The notes under the pieces are model-generated. The model did not search any database and was not told the DNA's origin. It saw only the letters and a list, made by a program, of their open reading frames with translations. This document shows, one piece after another, positions 36,828-44,814 of a stretch of DNA of 64,000 bases; within the stretch, counting starts at the first letter, position 1; each line of letters begins with the position of its first letter. The translations under genes and the position numbers were made by a program. Source of the DNA: Flavobacterium sp. W4I14. Lineage in GTDB: Bacteria > Bacteroidota > Bacteroidia > Sphingobacteriales > Sphingobacteriaceae. The stretch lies in assembly GCA_030817875.1 (NCBI GenBank), contig JAUSZU010000001.1, forward strand, positions 3,596,001 through 3,660,000, read 5' to 3'.

Positions 36828-37359
36828 GGGAAATACGATCAATATAGCTGATGATCTAATTATCAACCGGATCTACATTATCAGGCGTCAGAAAGTGATG
36901 CTGGATGAAGACCTGGCAGAACTCTATATGGTAACGACAGGAAACTTAAATAAGGCAGTAGCCAGGAACATAAATAGGTTTCCAGAGGATTTTATGTTCA
37001 GGCTGAATGATGACGAATTCAAGAACTTGCTCTTCCAAAATGGAAGAGCAAGCTGGGGAGGAAGGCGCCAGGCACCAAATGCTTTTACGGAAGCAGGCGT
37101 CGCAATGCTTTCAGGTATCCTTTCCAGTGATCGGGCCATTAATGTAAACATCCAGATCATGCGAATTTTCACCAAAATGCGACTGCTGCTTTCTGACAAC
37201 ATGGAGTTCCGTATAGAGCTGGAAAAGATCAAGAAAAAACTGACCAATCAGGATAAAAACATGGAAATCGTGTTTCGCTACCTTGATGAGCTTCTCGAGA
37301 ACAAAGAAAACTCCAATCCGCCAAGAAAGCGCATAGGGTTTAAACCAGATGATCTTTAA
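36817..37359 (+). CDS. ORF6N-domain protein
   Basis: The 180-residue protein begins with the ORF6N DNA-binding domain (IADDLIINRIYIIRRQKVMLDEDLAELY, then NLNKAVARNINRFPEDFMFRL). The domain is known from phage and mobile-element regulators and is thought to bind DNA. The middle (QAPNAFTEAGVAMLSGIL) resembles the KilA/antirepressor part, and the end is a coiled-coil (MEFRIELEKIKKKLTNQDKN). An earlier start at 36793 is possible; the one chosen avoids a longer overlap with the integrase gene. Its function here is not known, but control of excision or transfer is plausible. Confidence 0.85.
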   Translation: MKDKGNTINIADDLIINRIYIIRRQKVMLDEDLAELYMVTTGNLNKAVARNINRFPEDFMFRLNDDEFKNLLFQNGRASWGGRRQAPNAFTEAGVAMLSGILSSDRAINVNIQIMRIFTKMRLLLSDNMEFRIELEKIKKKLTNQDKNMEIVFRYLDELLENKENSNPPRKRIGFKPDDL

Positions 37360-37374
37360 GGCATTCCTGCAGTG

Positions 37375-37407
37375 ATTCAAGGTGCTATAACGGCATCTTG
37401 AATTTTT
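37375..37407 (+). terminator. Terminator after the ORF6N gene
   Basis: Eleven-base stem (ATTCAAGGTGC with ATTCAAGATGCC in the other strand, one G-U pair) and a seven-base loop, then T to 37407. The remaining 270 bases to the minus-strand toxin gene at 37675 hold no gene or repeat that I can see. Confidence 0.75.
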
Positions 37408-37674
37408 AAGCAAGAGTAAAACCTTTAATCTTGACAAAAAACCTAAAGTCATTAAGCATTGCTGCCGGGTTTTTACCAACAGTAGAATATCCTGGAAAAT
37501 TATGGCGTATATGCGAGAAGCGGGAACAGCTAGGGATTCGAGCGCTGGGATTCCGCAGGCCGCAATGCGCGGTGGGGATCTTGAACTACAACAAAATGGT
37601 GTCCGTTTTTTATATTCAACTAAACACACAAAGATATAATCTGAAATTACTTTATATTTCCATGTTTTGCCTCT

Positions 37675-38370
37675 TTATCTGTCCAGCCCCTTATTTCTTT
37701 CATTCCCTAAATCGCGTTTTCTATCCTGTTCTTTCTGAATCTGGTTCTGAAGGTCAATCTGATGTTTTCGTTCGATAGCTTCAGGGATTTTCAATACCCA
37801 ATCAGGCAGTTTTTCAATGGCAGCAGAAATAATCCCTTTTTTTATGGTCATCAGCGAGTTCATCTTAAAAGGCTCATTATGGCCAATTGTACTTTCAAGT
37901 ATATCAACGGAATCAAACTGGTCGTAAAACTTCGTTAAATTTTTAAGTCCACCGATAAAATTTTTATTTACATTGTCAACATCCACAAAGTGCCCCCCGG
38001 CCCTGGCCCTCATATCTACCCTGTTGATTGAAGCCTCGACAGATGGCAGCCCAATAAAGATCATCCTTACCTCATACCCAGCATCCTTAAACTGTCTAGC
38101 ACTATCCATTACCCCCACTGTCCTAAAATTGGTTTCAAAAGCAAAGTCCTTTCTCCCCGCAATCGCATTATCCTTTCTTTTTTGGAAAACAATCCCATTT
38201 GCAGCTTCATACAGGGTACCGCTATCTGTCGTCGGGTATTGGTGTTTTAGGATAGCCATTTCTTTATCCCCATCAAATATATCTGTTCCAGGTGGAACAA
38301 ATGTACCAGATAGGGTCGATTTGCCGGCTCCATTGGGGCCGCTCAAAACATAAAGCTGTAAAGGCTTCAT
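37675..38370 (-). CDS. Zeta-toxin-like P-loop kinase
   Basis: The 231-residue protein has the fold of the zeta toxin group: Walker A at residues 11-18 (GPNGAGKS), an acidic FDGDKEM motif, FAFETNF holding a likely base, and RVDMRARAGGHFVDVDNV with the arginine that binds phosphate. Zeta toxins phosphorylate UDP-N-acetylglucosamine and block cell-wall building; other members of this large group modify other small molecules, so the substrate here is unproven. It is the last gene in a mobilisation operon. The ATG comes directly after the TAA of the unknown 132-residue gene, which is a candidate for its antitoxin or partner. Confidence 0.75.
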   Translation of the reverse strand: MKPLQLYVLSGPNGAGKSTLSGTFVPPGTDIFDGDKEMAILKHQYPTTDSGTLYEAANGIVFQKRKDNAIAGRKDFAFETNFRTVGVMDSARQFKDAGYEVRMIFIGLPSVEASINRVDMRARAGGHFVDVDNVNKNFIGGLKNLTKFYDQFDSVDILESTIGHNEPFKMNSLMTIKKGIISAAIEKLPDWVLKIPEAIERKHQIDLQNQIQKEQDRKRDLGNERNKGLDR

Positions 38371-38769
38371 TTAACTTAATTTTTTTATAAGGCTAATTTT
38401 TCCAGACCGGGCATCGACACTTACCAGTTCCGTTCTATCGGCATACTCATTTATGAAGAGATTAGGGGCTGTGCAAAGCTCATTCTGATAAGTCCTAAAC
38501 GATCCCCTTACAAGGTTCTCCTTTTCTACCTCACGCAATTTACTCTCCAGAAATTCTGATTTTTCCGTTAAGGACCGCTCATGAAATGGGATAAACGTTA
38601 GTTTGTCCATAAGTTTATAAAAAGGACTTTTAGGGTCTACTGCAGATTTCAGTTTTGGCCAGTCGCTCAGAAGAACAACGACACCCTGTGGTATTTCTAC
38701 CGCATCTACATAGATGCTAAGTGCCAGGGGCTGATAATCATGTTCTCTCAAATCTACTGATTTTTTCAT
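38371..38769 (-). CDS. Unknown protein abutting the zeta-toxin-like gene
   Basis: The 132-residue protein is soluble and not recognised. The middle (RSLTEKSEFLESKLREVEKENLVR) is a charged helix, the start (LALSIYVDAVEIPQGVVVLLSDW) is strand-rich, and the end (TELVSVDARSGKISLIKKLS) is likewise strand-rich. Its stop codon directly abuts the ATG of the zeta-toxin-like gene, so the two are translationally coupled. By place it could be an antitoxin or accessory factor. It does not resemble the short helical epsilon antitoxin, so the function is inferred from context only. Confidence 0.6.
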   Translation of the reverse strand: MKKSVDLREHDYQPLALSIYVDAVEIPQGVVVLLSDWPKLKSAVDPKSPFYKLMDKLTFIPFHERSLTEKSEFLESKLREVEKENLVRGSFRTYQNELCTAPNLFINEYADRTELVSVDARSGKISLIKKLS

Positions 38770-38786
38770 TTGCTATCAAGTTTAAG

Positions 38787-39158
38787 TTACACGTTTGAAT
38801 GTTTATAGAAATAGTATGCGAGCCAGGCAGTAAATACTAAGCAGATCACCAGAACCGTGAACGCAATAATGACACGCTTGGTCAGTTTCGCAAAGTGGTG
38901 ATGGTTCTGCACATGGATCGTGTAGGGTATCCTTGAAACGAGATCTTTGATCATACGGAAAGTTTCGTCCATGTTCTTTTGATGACTGCTGTTAAGAAAC
39001 CTATCTACACTTTTCTTCACTTCACGCAGATCAGATGTATAGTCTGGTACCTTTAACATGGGATACTCCAGGCCCCTGGCTTCAAGTATCTTCAGTTTCT
39101 CCTCTAATGTTCGCTGCCTTTGGTAAAGGCTGGCGATCTGTTCTTTTTCTGATAACAT
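38787..39158 (-). CDS. Membrane-anchored coiled-coil protein in the mobilisation operon
   Basis: The 123-residue protein has a charged N-terminal helix (LYQRQRTLEEKLKILEARG), a middle rich in basic and polar residues, and one C-terminal membrane helix (FTVLVICLVFTAWLAYYFY, residues 97-117). It would be a tail-anchored protein with its bulk in the cytoplasm, a shape that suits holding DNA-processing proteins at the membrane. No family was recognised. Its neighbours are the relaxase and an 83-residue protein. Confidence 0.6.
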   Translation of the reverse strand: MLSEKEQIASLYQRQRTLEEKLKILEARGLEYPMLKVPDYTSDLREVKKSVDRFLNSSHQKNMDETFRMIKDLVSRIPYTIHVQNHHHFAKLTKRVIIAFTVLVICLVFTAWLAYYFYKHSNV

Positions 39159-39183
39159 ATCTTAAGGTTTTAATATCAAAATC

Positions 39184-39435
39184 TTATCTGATGGACTGCC
39201 CTTGGCTGTGTCCTCTTTTTTTCTTCTTGCGTTTCGGCTCCTGGGTATTAGCAGTGAACGTAGGTCCATATGTAGGTTCCAGCATGATGTCCAAAAAACT
39301 TCCAACTGTTGAGCTTATTTTTTCAAGCATATCTGTACTTCTTTGAAACAGTCCCTTGGAAATATCCTGTGCGAGTTCTAAAATAAACCCATTTTGTAAT
39401 TGACCAGGTTTAATCCCCTCATCCAGAGTATCCAA
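39184..39435 (-). CDS. Small hydrophilic protein in the mobilisation operon
   Basis: This 83-residue protein has no signal or membrane helix. A helical first half (LQNGFILELAQDISKGLFQR) precedes a basic tail (KRKKKKRGHSQGQ) that could bind nucleic acid. I do not know the family. It begins 25 bases after the relaxase gene and likely belongs to the same transcript. Confidence 0.55.
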   Translation of the reverse strand: MDTLDEGIKPGQLQNGFILELAQDISKGLFQRSTDMLEKISSTVGSFLDIMLEPTYGPTFTANTQEPKRKKKKRGHSQGQSIR

Positions 39436-39460
39436 CTGCTTCCTTTGCTCTATTGTGCCG

Positions 39461-40153
39461 TTACTTTTGATGTTCGAATAGGCGCAAAGTATCCCTTAAT
39501 TCGCGGTTGAAGTTAAACTGCCGGTCAAAAAGAGTTTCTCCGCACTGCTTGAAAGCGAGGCGATCAAACTGCCCCATTTTTTTTGAATGCTCGATATTCT
39601 TACCCCTGGAACTGTTCATGGGACTTAATTTGACTTTATTGGTAAGATCCTTTCTGCTTACGATCACCTGGATGTGCCGCTGGTCTCCCTGCTTCAATTC
39701 TCCACGCTTTTTCAGTCCATCCTTCACCTCCCTGTCATTATGGGTGTAATATCTATGGTTTTCCACCTTTGCGAACCAGACCAGATCGCTGCTGCTGTTA
39801 ACCCCCGCCCTGTTAAAGTTTCTGGCATATTCATCCATAATCTTGACAGCATATTCTTTCAGCCTCAAGGGCATTTGTTGCTCACCGTAGCTTTCCTTCA
39901 AGTGTTTGAGTTCTTTTTGGCTGGGACTGATATTGATCAGGAAAAACTTAGCATCATCTTTTCCGAGTTTCGCAATATTGCCATCAATGGTGGTCCGAAC
40001 GTCATACGGCTCATAGTACCGACCTAAATGGTTGAACCATTTTTCTGGTTCCCGAGCAGGATTTAACCTGTTTTCCTTTTCGAGATAGTTCACCAATTGC
40101 CCACTACTGCCCTTGTTGTCCGCAGTTTTGCTGTCAGTTATATTGATATACAT
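39461..40153 (-). CDS. Putative relaxase (DUF5712/BtgB-like mobilisation protein)
   Basis: The 230-residue protein begins MYINITDSKT and shows the DUF5712-like pattern GSSGQLVNYLEKENRL. A central HRYYTHNDREVKDG and a later RHIQVIVSRKD could form the histidine cluster and conserved strand of a relaxase, which nicks the element's DNA at oriT before transfer. The upstream gene overlaps it by one base (TAATG), as expected for a mobilisation pair. The assignment rests on its place after a BtgA-like gene and on these motifs; the catalytic tyrosine was not fixed with certainty. Confidence 0.7.
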   Translation of the reverse strand: MYINITDSKTADNKGSSGQLVNYLEKENRLNPAREPEKWFNHLGRYYEPYDVRTTIDGNIAKLGKDDAKFFLINISPSQKELKHLKESYGEQQMPLRLKEYAVKIMDEYARNFNRAGVNSSSDLVWFAKVENHRYYTHNDREVKDGLKKRGELKQGDQRHIQVIVSRKDLTNKVKLSPMNSSRGKNIEHSKKMGQFDRLAFKQCGETLFDRQFNFNRELRDTLRLFEHQK

Positions 40154-40701
40154 TACAATAACATTATCTGGTTCCTTGTAGCAGCCAGCAACTGCACCTT
40201 ATCTTTCTTTGATCCAATGGCAGGAAGATTGTCCCTGGCAATAGCGTATCCATCAAAGATATTCAGAAAGAGCTGTTTGAGGCTTTGCTTATCCTGGATC
40301 CGTACAGAGATTGATTTGTAGTGTAGCTCAAGTTGATATAAAAACTGGTTCTGCTTTTCCATCAATACCGGCACCATTTCGTTTTGTTTTAAAAGTCCGT
40401 TAAAGCCTGTGATCAACCTTTTTTGTGCTTCAGACAACTGCGCAACCTCCCTCCTGGTCGGAATAAGCAGGTCATTTTCCTGGGTTTTGATAAACCCGAT
40501 ATAGTCTTTATGGTTACGGGCCATAGTAGTTTTTAGCAGATCATCATTGATGTCCAGCGGATCTTTTTTCGTTCTGTAGAAATATTCTGTCATCTGAAGA
40601 AAAACCAGCCGCTTTGATCTCCCTAGCTTTAAGGCTATCTTATCTAACTTAATACCTTCAGCCTCTGAATATTTAATCGATTTTAATACTTCATTCTTCA
40701 T
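40153..40701 (-). CDS. btgA: BtgA/BfmA-family mobilisation accessory protein
   Basis: The 182-residue protein begins with a helix-rich DNA-binding region (EGIKLDKIALKLGRSKRLVFLQ, with the recognition segment around residue 25-35) followed by YFYRTKKDPLDINDD, as in Bacteroides BtgA-type proteins. BtgA binds oriT and directs the relaxase; it has no catalytic role. The last part (QKRLITGFNGLLKQNEMV) is helical and likely dimerises. The gene opens an operon of six genes running to the zeta-toxin-like gene. The upstream 390 bases contain the proposed oriT. Confidence 0.8.
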   Translation of the reverse strand: MKNEVLKSIKYSEAEGIKLDKIALKLGRSKRLVFLQMTEYFYRTKKDPLDINDDLLKTTMARNHKDYIGFIKTQENDLLIPTRREVAQLSEAQKRLITGFNGLLKQNEMVPVLMEKQNQFLYQLELHYKSISVRIQDKQSLKQLFLNIFDGYAIARDNLPAIGSKKDKVQLLAATRNQIMLL

Positions 40702-40806
40702 CCATTTTTTGTTTTTAAAAGAATATTAATGGTATATATCTTAATATATAAATAGCTATGTAAATAGATATCCTGATTGCCAGATCGCTATATATCCAAC
40801 TATATT

Positions 40807-40905
40807 GCACCCCTGAAGGGGTGCCGAAAACCTGCCCAATTGCGTCTTAGTGAGATCAAAGCACCCCTGGAGGGTGCTTCAAACCCCAATAGCAATAGCT
40901 TGGGG
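40807..40905. other. Candidate origin of transfer: three inverted repeats
   Basis: GCACCCCT and AGGGGTGC (40807-40824) form a tight hairpin; a second near-copy (AAGCACCC and GGGTGCTT, 40859-40879) follows 54 bases later; and CCCCAA/TTGGGG (40884-40905) follows in turn. All lie in the 391-base gap between the mobilisation operon and the helix-turn-helix genes, where mobilisable elements usually keep oriT. I see no open gene in the gap that carries any support. No nick site was identified. Confidence 0.45.
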
Positions 40906-41092
40906 CGAGAAAGGTAGGGCTCTGCCCAACCTCCGCTCGCTCCTTTTTCTGGAAATGAAAAAGGACCTTTCTGCATAACGTATAACCTTTCTATTGCCTC
41001 ATAGAAAAATAAGATCGAGAACACAAAAAAGGAAAAATATCCTATCCAACTGTATCATGATGGCTGTACGGCTATTTTAACTAAATTGTTAA

Positions 41093-41392
41093 CTATATTG
41101 GAGGATATGGATTAAAACTCACCTGACTTGCAATCACCGTATTGTAGCTTGGCTTGTAATCGATCCAGCCATGATCAACCAACTCTCTGATACACTTGTG
41201 ATAGGTATTATATGAACGGATTGCAGATAACCTCATCAGTTCCTTGCGGGTCACCCTGAAAGGAATTTTCTGACCTTGGATCTGACAGCAGCTTACCAAG
41301 GCTGTAAAAAGACTGATGTGGCTTGGCAGAATATTTTCTTTGGTTCCCGATAATTTTAGAAAATCGCGTTGAATCTTTGCAGTATCGATCAT
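41093..41392 (-). CDS. Winged-helix-like small protein of the mobile element
   Basis: The 99-residue protein has a helix-turn-helix-like centre (RVTRKELMRLSAIRSYNTYHKCI, then ELVDHGWIDYKPSYN) with the charge of a DNA-binding winged helix. Its start overlaps the next gene upstream by four bases (ATGA), so the pair is co-translated. It may control the element's transfer or copy state. No exact family was recognised. Confidence 0.65.
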   Translation of the reverse strand: MIDTAKIQRDFLKLSGTKENILPSHISLFTALVSCCQIQGQKIPFRVTRKELMRLSAIRSYNTYHKCIRELVDHGWIDYKPSYNTVIASQVSFNPYPPI

Positions 41393-41661
41393 ATGCCTCC
41401 CTCTTTTTCCATCAGTTTTGAGATGTCAGCATAAGCATAATAGAAAATGCTTCCAACCTTTTTGAACGGCAGGGTTCCATTTATACGCAGGTTCTGTAGC
41501 GTCCCTGCACAGATGTTCAATAACTGCCGGACCTCGGCACTACGCAACCACTTCCTCTGATCGAAAATAGCTGAACCACCAACATTCATTTTTTTGAGTT
41601 CATCGAAAAGCTCTGTTTTGAACTTCTGAAGATCTGCTTCCGTTAAGATTTCTAACTGCAT
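41389..41661 (-). CDS. Excisionase-like helix-turn-helix protein
   Basis: The 90-residue protein has a helix-turn-helix of the MerR/excisionase type (QRKWLRSAEVRQLLNICAGT, LQNLRINGTLPFKKVGSIFYY), with the typical ending in a short wing. Small proteins of this kind in Bacteroidota elements help integrase excise the element or control its genes. The four-base overlap with the following gene suggests coupled expression. The ATG at 41661 is supported by the start of the helical domain. Confidence 0.8.
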   Translation of the reverse strand: MQLEILTEADLQKFKTELFDELKKMNVGGSAIFDQRKWLRSAEVRQLLNICAGTLQNLRINGTLPFKKVGSIFYYAYADISKLMEKEGGI

Positions 41662-41775
41662 AAATTGCCTCCCTATTTAATTAATCTTTAGCAAAGATCA
41701 GAAGGCGAAAAGGCAATACAATGACCAGCGCACTGCTCTGGTCATGTTTAATATATATACAGGAGATAGGGCTCC

Positions 41776-42522
41776 TTATTTTACATCGATTATCTTAAAT
41801 AGCTGTCGATCTGGGTAAATGACAGTTCCTTTCGATGGGATGTCTCCCTCTTTTTCGACGAAATAGTTTCTGGCAGTTTCTACCGGAATATGCTTTTCGC
41901 CGTGGCTAAAGTATTTGGCAATCATTTTTGCGTAGGTTATCTTGTGGTCGCACCTAAGCAGAAGCCTACCAGATGGCAGCCTTAGATTGCGCATCTGCTG
42001 AAAAAGATCCATCAAAGTTGGCAGATGCTCATCTTCAATACTAATTTTTTGCTTCACTTCGTATTGCGTCAATATAATTATCTGTTGCTTTAATTTCTCA
42101 ATCTCATTAATATATTGCTGGATGACCTTGTCTTTTTCTTCAATTACAAGTGGTGCCGGTCTAGCATTCCATCTATCGATTCCCAGAAGAAACTTTTGAA
42201 ATTGTTTTAATTTTTCAATTCTATCCAGATCTCGGTCATGGTTACTGCTATGAGGATTCTTGTTCTTAAAATGGCCGATTCTATTTTCTAAGAGATCCCA
42301 CAACTGTCTGTAAAATTCCTTTTCTGGGGCAATGTTATTTTCTAATGTATGGCTGAGGTGATGTACATAATAGTCCGGATATTCTTCCGCGTCCAATTTA
42401 TAGAGTTTTAACAGGAAGTGGCTATCGGCGTTTCGCCTCCAGGGACCGAAAAGATTGCCGATGTCGTAAGGATGAGGAAAAAAATCAAACAGTTTACGTG
42501 CTTTAAAAAAGTCAGCTTTCAT
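41776..42522 (-). CDS. Unknown protein of the mobile element, 248 aa
   Basis: This soluble protein has no recognised domain. Residues 1-110 are rich in aromatic and histidine residues (DFFPHPYDIGNLFGPWRR, YYVHHLSHTLENN), the middle (DKVIQQYINEIEKLKQQIII) is a clear coiled coil, and the last 80 residues (MRNLRLPSGRLLLRCDHKITYAKM) may form a small domain. Its position beside an excisionase-like gene suggests a control protein such as the RteC-type regulators of Bacteroides elements, but I see no sequence proof. It is the last gene that I would assign to the element. Confidence 0.6.
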   Translation of the reverse strand: MKADFFKARKLFDFFPHPYDIGNLFGPWRRNADSHFLLKLYKLDAEEYPDYYVHHLSHTLENNIAPEKEFYRQLWDLLENRIGHFKNKNPHSSNHDRDLDRIEKLKQFQKFLLGIDRWNARPAPLVIEEKDKVIQQYINEIEKLKQQIIILTQYEVKQKISIEDEHLPTLMDLFQQMRNLRLPSGRLLLRCDHKITYAKMIAKYFSHGEKHIPVETARNYFVEKEGDIPSKGTVIYPDRQLFKIIDVK

Positions 42523-42681
42523 AGGTATGTTTAATAAAGTAAATTTCTAAGGCTTTAGATAAATTTAAATTAAAAAAATTACATATACGAGTTTTGCTAC
42601 TGTAGAGGCTTTTTGTTTGCATCGCATTCACCGTTAATAATCACTAATATTAGAAGCTTAAAACCACTTAAAATGAGCCGA

Positions 42682-42771
42682 TTAGCCACTTTCAAGCGAA
42701 ATCTAGTGACCAATATAGGCCGAAAAAGATGGCCACGATGGATGAAAACCAGTGGCCACTTTTAGCGGAAA
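42682..42771. mobile_element. Degenerate 20-base repeats like an IS21-type terminus
   Basis: Four loosely repeated units of about 22 bases follow each other: AGCCACTTTCAAGCGAAAT, AGTGACCAATATAGGCCGAA, GATGGCCACGATGGATGAAA and AGTGGCCACTTTTAGCGGAA. IS21-family elements carry multiple transposase-binding repeats of this size at their ends, often containing GTGGCCACTTT. No transposase gene accompanies it in the window, so this would be an orphan end. Confidence 0.4.
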
Positions 42772-42777
42772 CCCCAC

Positions 42778-43158
42778 TTAACTATTTAATTTTTTGAACC
42801 AGAAAAAAAATCCGAATAATTCATTTTTATTTAATTGTTTAATGTCAAAAATCTTATAGGGAAAGGGTATCATATTAGTATAAATTCCATTTTCTGAAAA
42901 AAATAGAAAAGTTTTTTTCAGAATGGATTTTTCTGAAGCAAGGTTTTTTTGAAATGCTTCTCGTGCTTTATCGAAGCATGTCTCCTGACATTGCAGTAAA
43001 ACGATGCAATCGCAACTTTGTATGATTTGTTGAAACTCAGCTTCGCCGTAATTACTGCTGATATGCACCTCATTACCATTGTCCCAGAGAAAGTCAACTA
43101 TGTCATACAAAACTGCATTATGTTGCTGTTCCGTGTTTTCGACGATAAGGTATTTCAT
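42778..43158 (-). CDS. Unknown small protein, paralogue of the broken gene at 58.7 kb
   Basis: The 126-residue protein begins MKYLIVENTE and has alternating strands and helices (DIVDFLWDNGNEVHISSNYGE, then IVLLQCQETCFDKAREA), which would suit a Rossmann-like fold, but no family is recognised. A related protein is encoded in broken form at 58708-59096; both share MKYL, FLWDNGN and a C-terminal NEL. The gene follows the repeat array of the suspected insertion-sequence end by six bases. Confidence 0.6.
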   Translation of the reverse strand: MKYLIVENTEQQHNAVLYDIVDFLWDNGNEVHISSNYGEAEFQQIIQSCDCIVLLQCQETCFDKAREAFQKNLASEKSILKKTFLFFSENGIYTNMIPFPYKIFDIKQLNKNELFGFFFWFKKLNS

Positions 43159-43169
43159 AACAAACTGTG

Positions 43170-43358
43170 TTAGTGATTAATTTTATTAAAAAAAATTCGA
43201 CCATTCCAGACGTAGGTTAATGATTTTTGCATTGGTATTGATATCAATAAGTCTTCGAGGGTGTGAGCTTTCTCAACTGAAACGCCTTTATCTCCTAACT
43301 TATCAGCCGCTTCCGCCTAATTGACGTTTAATGCCCCGAGAGCATCCCCAATAGGTGC
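43170..43358 (-). pseudogene. Decayed C-terminal fragment of a DUF4405-like protein
   Basis: Read on the minus strand, this stretch encodes PIGDALGALNVN, then an in-frame TAG at 43317-43319, then AEAADKLGDKGVSVEKAHTL and EDL. A second in-frame stop (TAA, 43359-43361) bounds it upstream. The pattern matches the C-terminal module of the intact neighbour at 43434-43910 (SIAIKKLKKKGYIISNIKT, LED). After EDL the frame runs on for about 29 unrelated residues. No other gene covers this 275-base gap. Confidence 0.4.
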
Positions 43359-43433
43359 TTATCCGTCTCTGTCTAATTTGCAAATCAACCCATTCTCTCA
43401 GCTAATTTTCCGTCCATTGTTGATTCTAAAAGC

Positions 43434-43910
43434 TCAATCCATTAATAATTCGATAACTTCCTGTGGATCTGTATCATTTTTTTTCCAAACATCCTCAAGT
43501 GTTTTTATGTTGCTTATTATATACCCCTTTTTTTTTAACTTTTTGATTGCTATTGAATAGTCTATGTTCAGAATTTTGCATGATTCTTTTAAAGGAGCTT
43601 TAAATATTTTGTCGACAATAACAATATCTAATGGAAGTTGCTTTCGTTCTAAATAAACAAAAGTTAAGGTTAGCACTGTTATAGCTATAGCTGCTGGCAT
43701 AAATACTTGTTTCATAAAATGAACTTTTAAGCCATTCCAATTTAGTATAATGTGTAAGATTGCGGCAAGTACGAATCCAATTCCAATTAATTCATGTGCA
43801 ACTTCAGTATATCCATCAAACAGATGAAATAGCATAAAAATCCCTGTAATAGCCAAGACTATAAATAGCAAAGAGATGAATGGTGTTACATATTTTCTGT
43901 CTAGTTTCAT
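43434..43910 (-). CDS. DUF4405-like membrane protein
   Basis: The 158-residue protein has three membrane helices at about residues 8-27, 37-58 and 68-85. Histidines placed in the first two (MLFHLFDGYTEVAHELIG, then LAAILHIILNW) recall DUF4405 proteins, which resemble the haem-binding part of b-type cytochromes. The last 60 residues form a soluble module with the pattern APLKESCKILNIDYSIAIKK. Redox function is inferred only from this likeness. It is close to a YceI-like gene on the same strand (41-base gap). Confidence 0.65.
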   Translation of the reverse strand: MKLDRKYVTPFISLLFIVLAITGIFMLFHLFDGYTEVAHELIGIGFVLAAILHIILNWNGLKVHFMKQVFMPAAIAITVLTLTFVYLERKQLPLDIVIVDKIFKAPLKESCKILNIDYSIAIKKLKKKGYIISNIKTLEDVWKKNDTDPQEVIELLMD

Positions 43911-43951
43911 TTTTTTAGGATTTATTTTTTGTTATTAATGCCTATTTTAAA

Positions 43952-44608
43952 TCAGTAATCTCTTGATCTGTACAACTTCCTTTGTATTTCGCTTAAATGC
44001 CGTCCACGATCAGTGTTATCTAAAAAACCATTCATCGTTGCTAATTCAGCCAGATCATTCGAAAACATGTGGGGATTCAGTACGGGTTCGAGTATTAAGA
44101 GTTCTAGCGGGATTTTTTCAGGCGTTTTTTTACATGTCAGATGATATTCTTTGGGACGGATCTTAAAACTCCCTTTAAAGGCGCGGGATATATCGGTTCC
44201 ATTGAAAGCGAAGGATATGATGATTCTTTTAGTTACATCGTTTACAGTCAGTTTACCACTAGCTTCGTGCAGATCACCGTTTTTGGTAATGGCATCCGAT
44301 CGGAAAACGATCGTAGGATATTTTTCGACATCCAACGCTTCCTTTGAAAGGGCGTGCCTGGTTTTTGGAAAAAAATCCGTACTTAAGCTACGCGCATCAA
44401 TAGGTGCAGATAAGTTACCTTGCTCAGGATGTGCCGGATCGAAATTTAGCTTAGCTTTTAAGCAGGAAAAAGCTTCCTGGATTTCAGTGCCTATTATTTC
44501 AATGGAATGATTATCTTGTTTTATGTTCCAGTTCGTGAAGATGTTAAAGCCGATATTAGCCAATCCTAAAACGCCCAACAGCAGCATGAAGTTGATTTCC
44601 CTTTTCAT
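43952..44608 (-). CDS. YceI-like protein
   Basis: The 218-residue product starts with a signal or anchor helix (MLLLGVLGLANIGFNIF) and has the YceI lipocalin-like pattern. LNFDPAHPEQGNLSAPIDARSL, RHALSKEALDVEKYPTIVFRS and GKLTVNDVTKRI follow the family order. YceI proteins bind long-chain isoprenoids or lipids in the periplasm. The C-terminal 60 residues extend past the usual end and are not explained. The DUF4405-like gene follows in the same direction. Confidence 0.8.
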   Translation of the reverse strand: MKREINFMLLLGVLGLANIGFNIFTNWNIKQDNHSIEIIGTEIQEAFSCLKAKLNFDPAHPEQGNLSAPIDARSLSTDFFPKTRHALSKEALDVEKYPTIVFRSDAITKNGDLHEASGKLTVNDVTKRIIISFAFNGTDISRAFKGSFKIRPKEYHLTCKKTPEKIPLELLILEPVLNPHMFSNDLAELATMNGFLDNTDRGRHLSEIQRKLYRSRDY

Positions 44609-44814
44609 ATTTTTATATTAATATTAAATTATAAGTTATTTTTTCTAATAGATGATGGATATACCTGAGCTGATGTTAGTATCGAAATAAGGTTAATTTC
44701 ACCTATGTTGCTTTATTGACGTCGCTGCGTCCATGTTTTGTTAAACTATTACTGGGCTTGTGCGTCCAGTAATTGAAAAAGTTACTTATCTGACAGTGGT
44801 ATCATTTTATAAAA

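Noticed and set aside
37431..37778. 115-residue plus-strand frame before the zeta-like gene
   Set aside because: It overlaps the start of a well-supported minus-strand gene and has no recognisable pattern.
40800..41024. 74-residue open frame on the minus strand in the oriT-like gap
   Set aside because: It runs through the GC-rich hairpins, has no family pattern, and its arginine- and phenylalanine-rich sequence fits a chance frame over inverted repeats.
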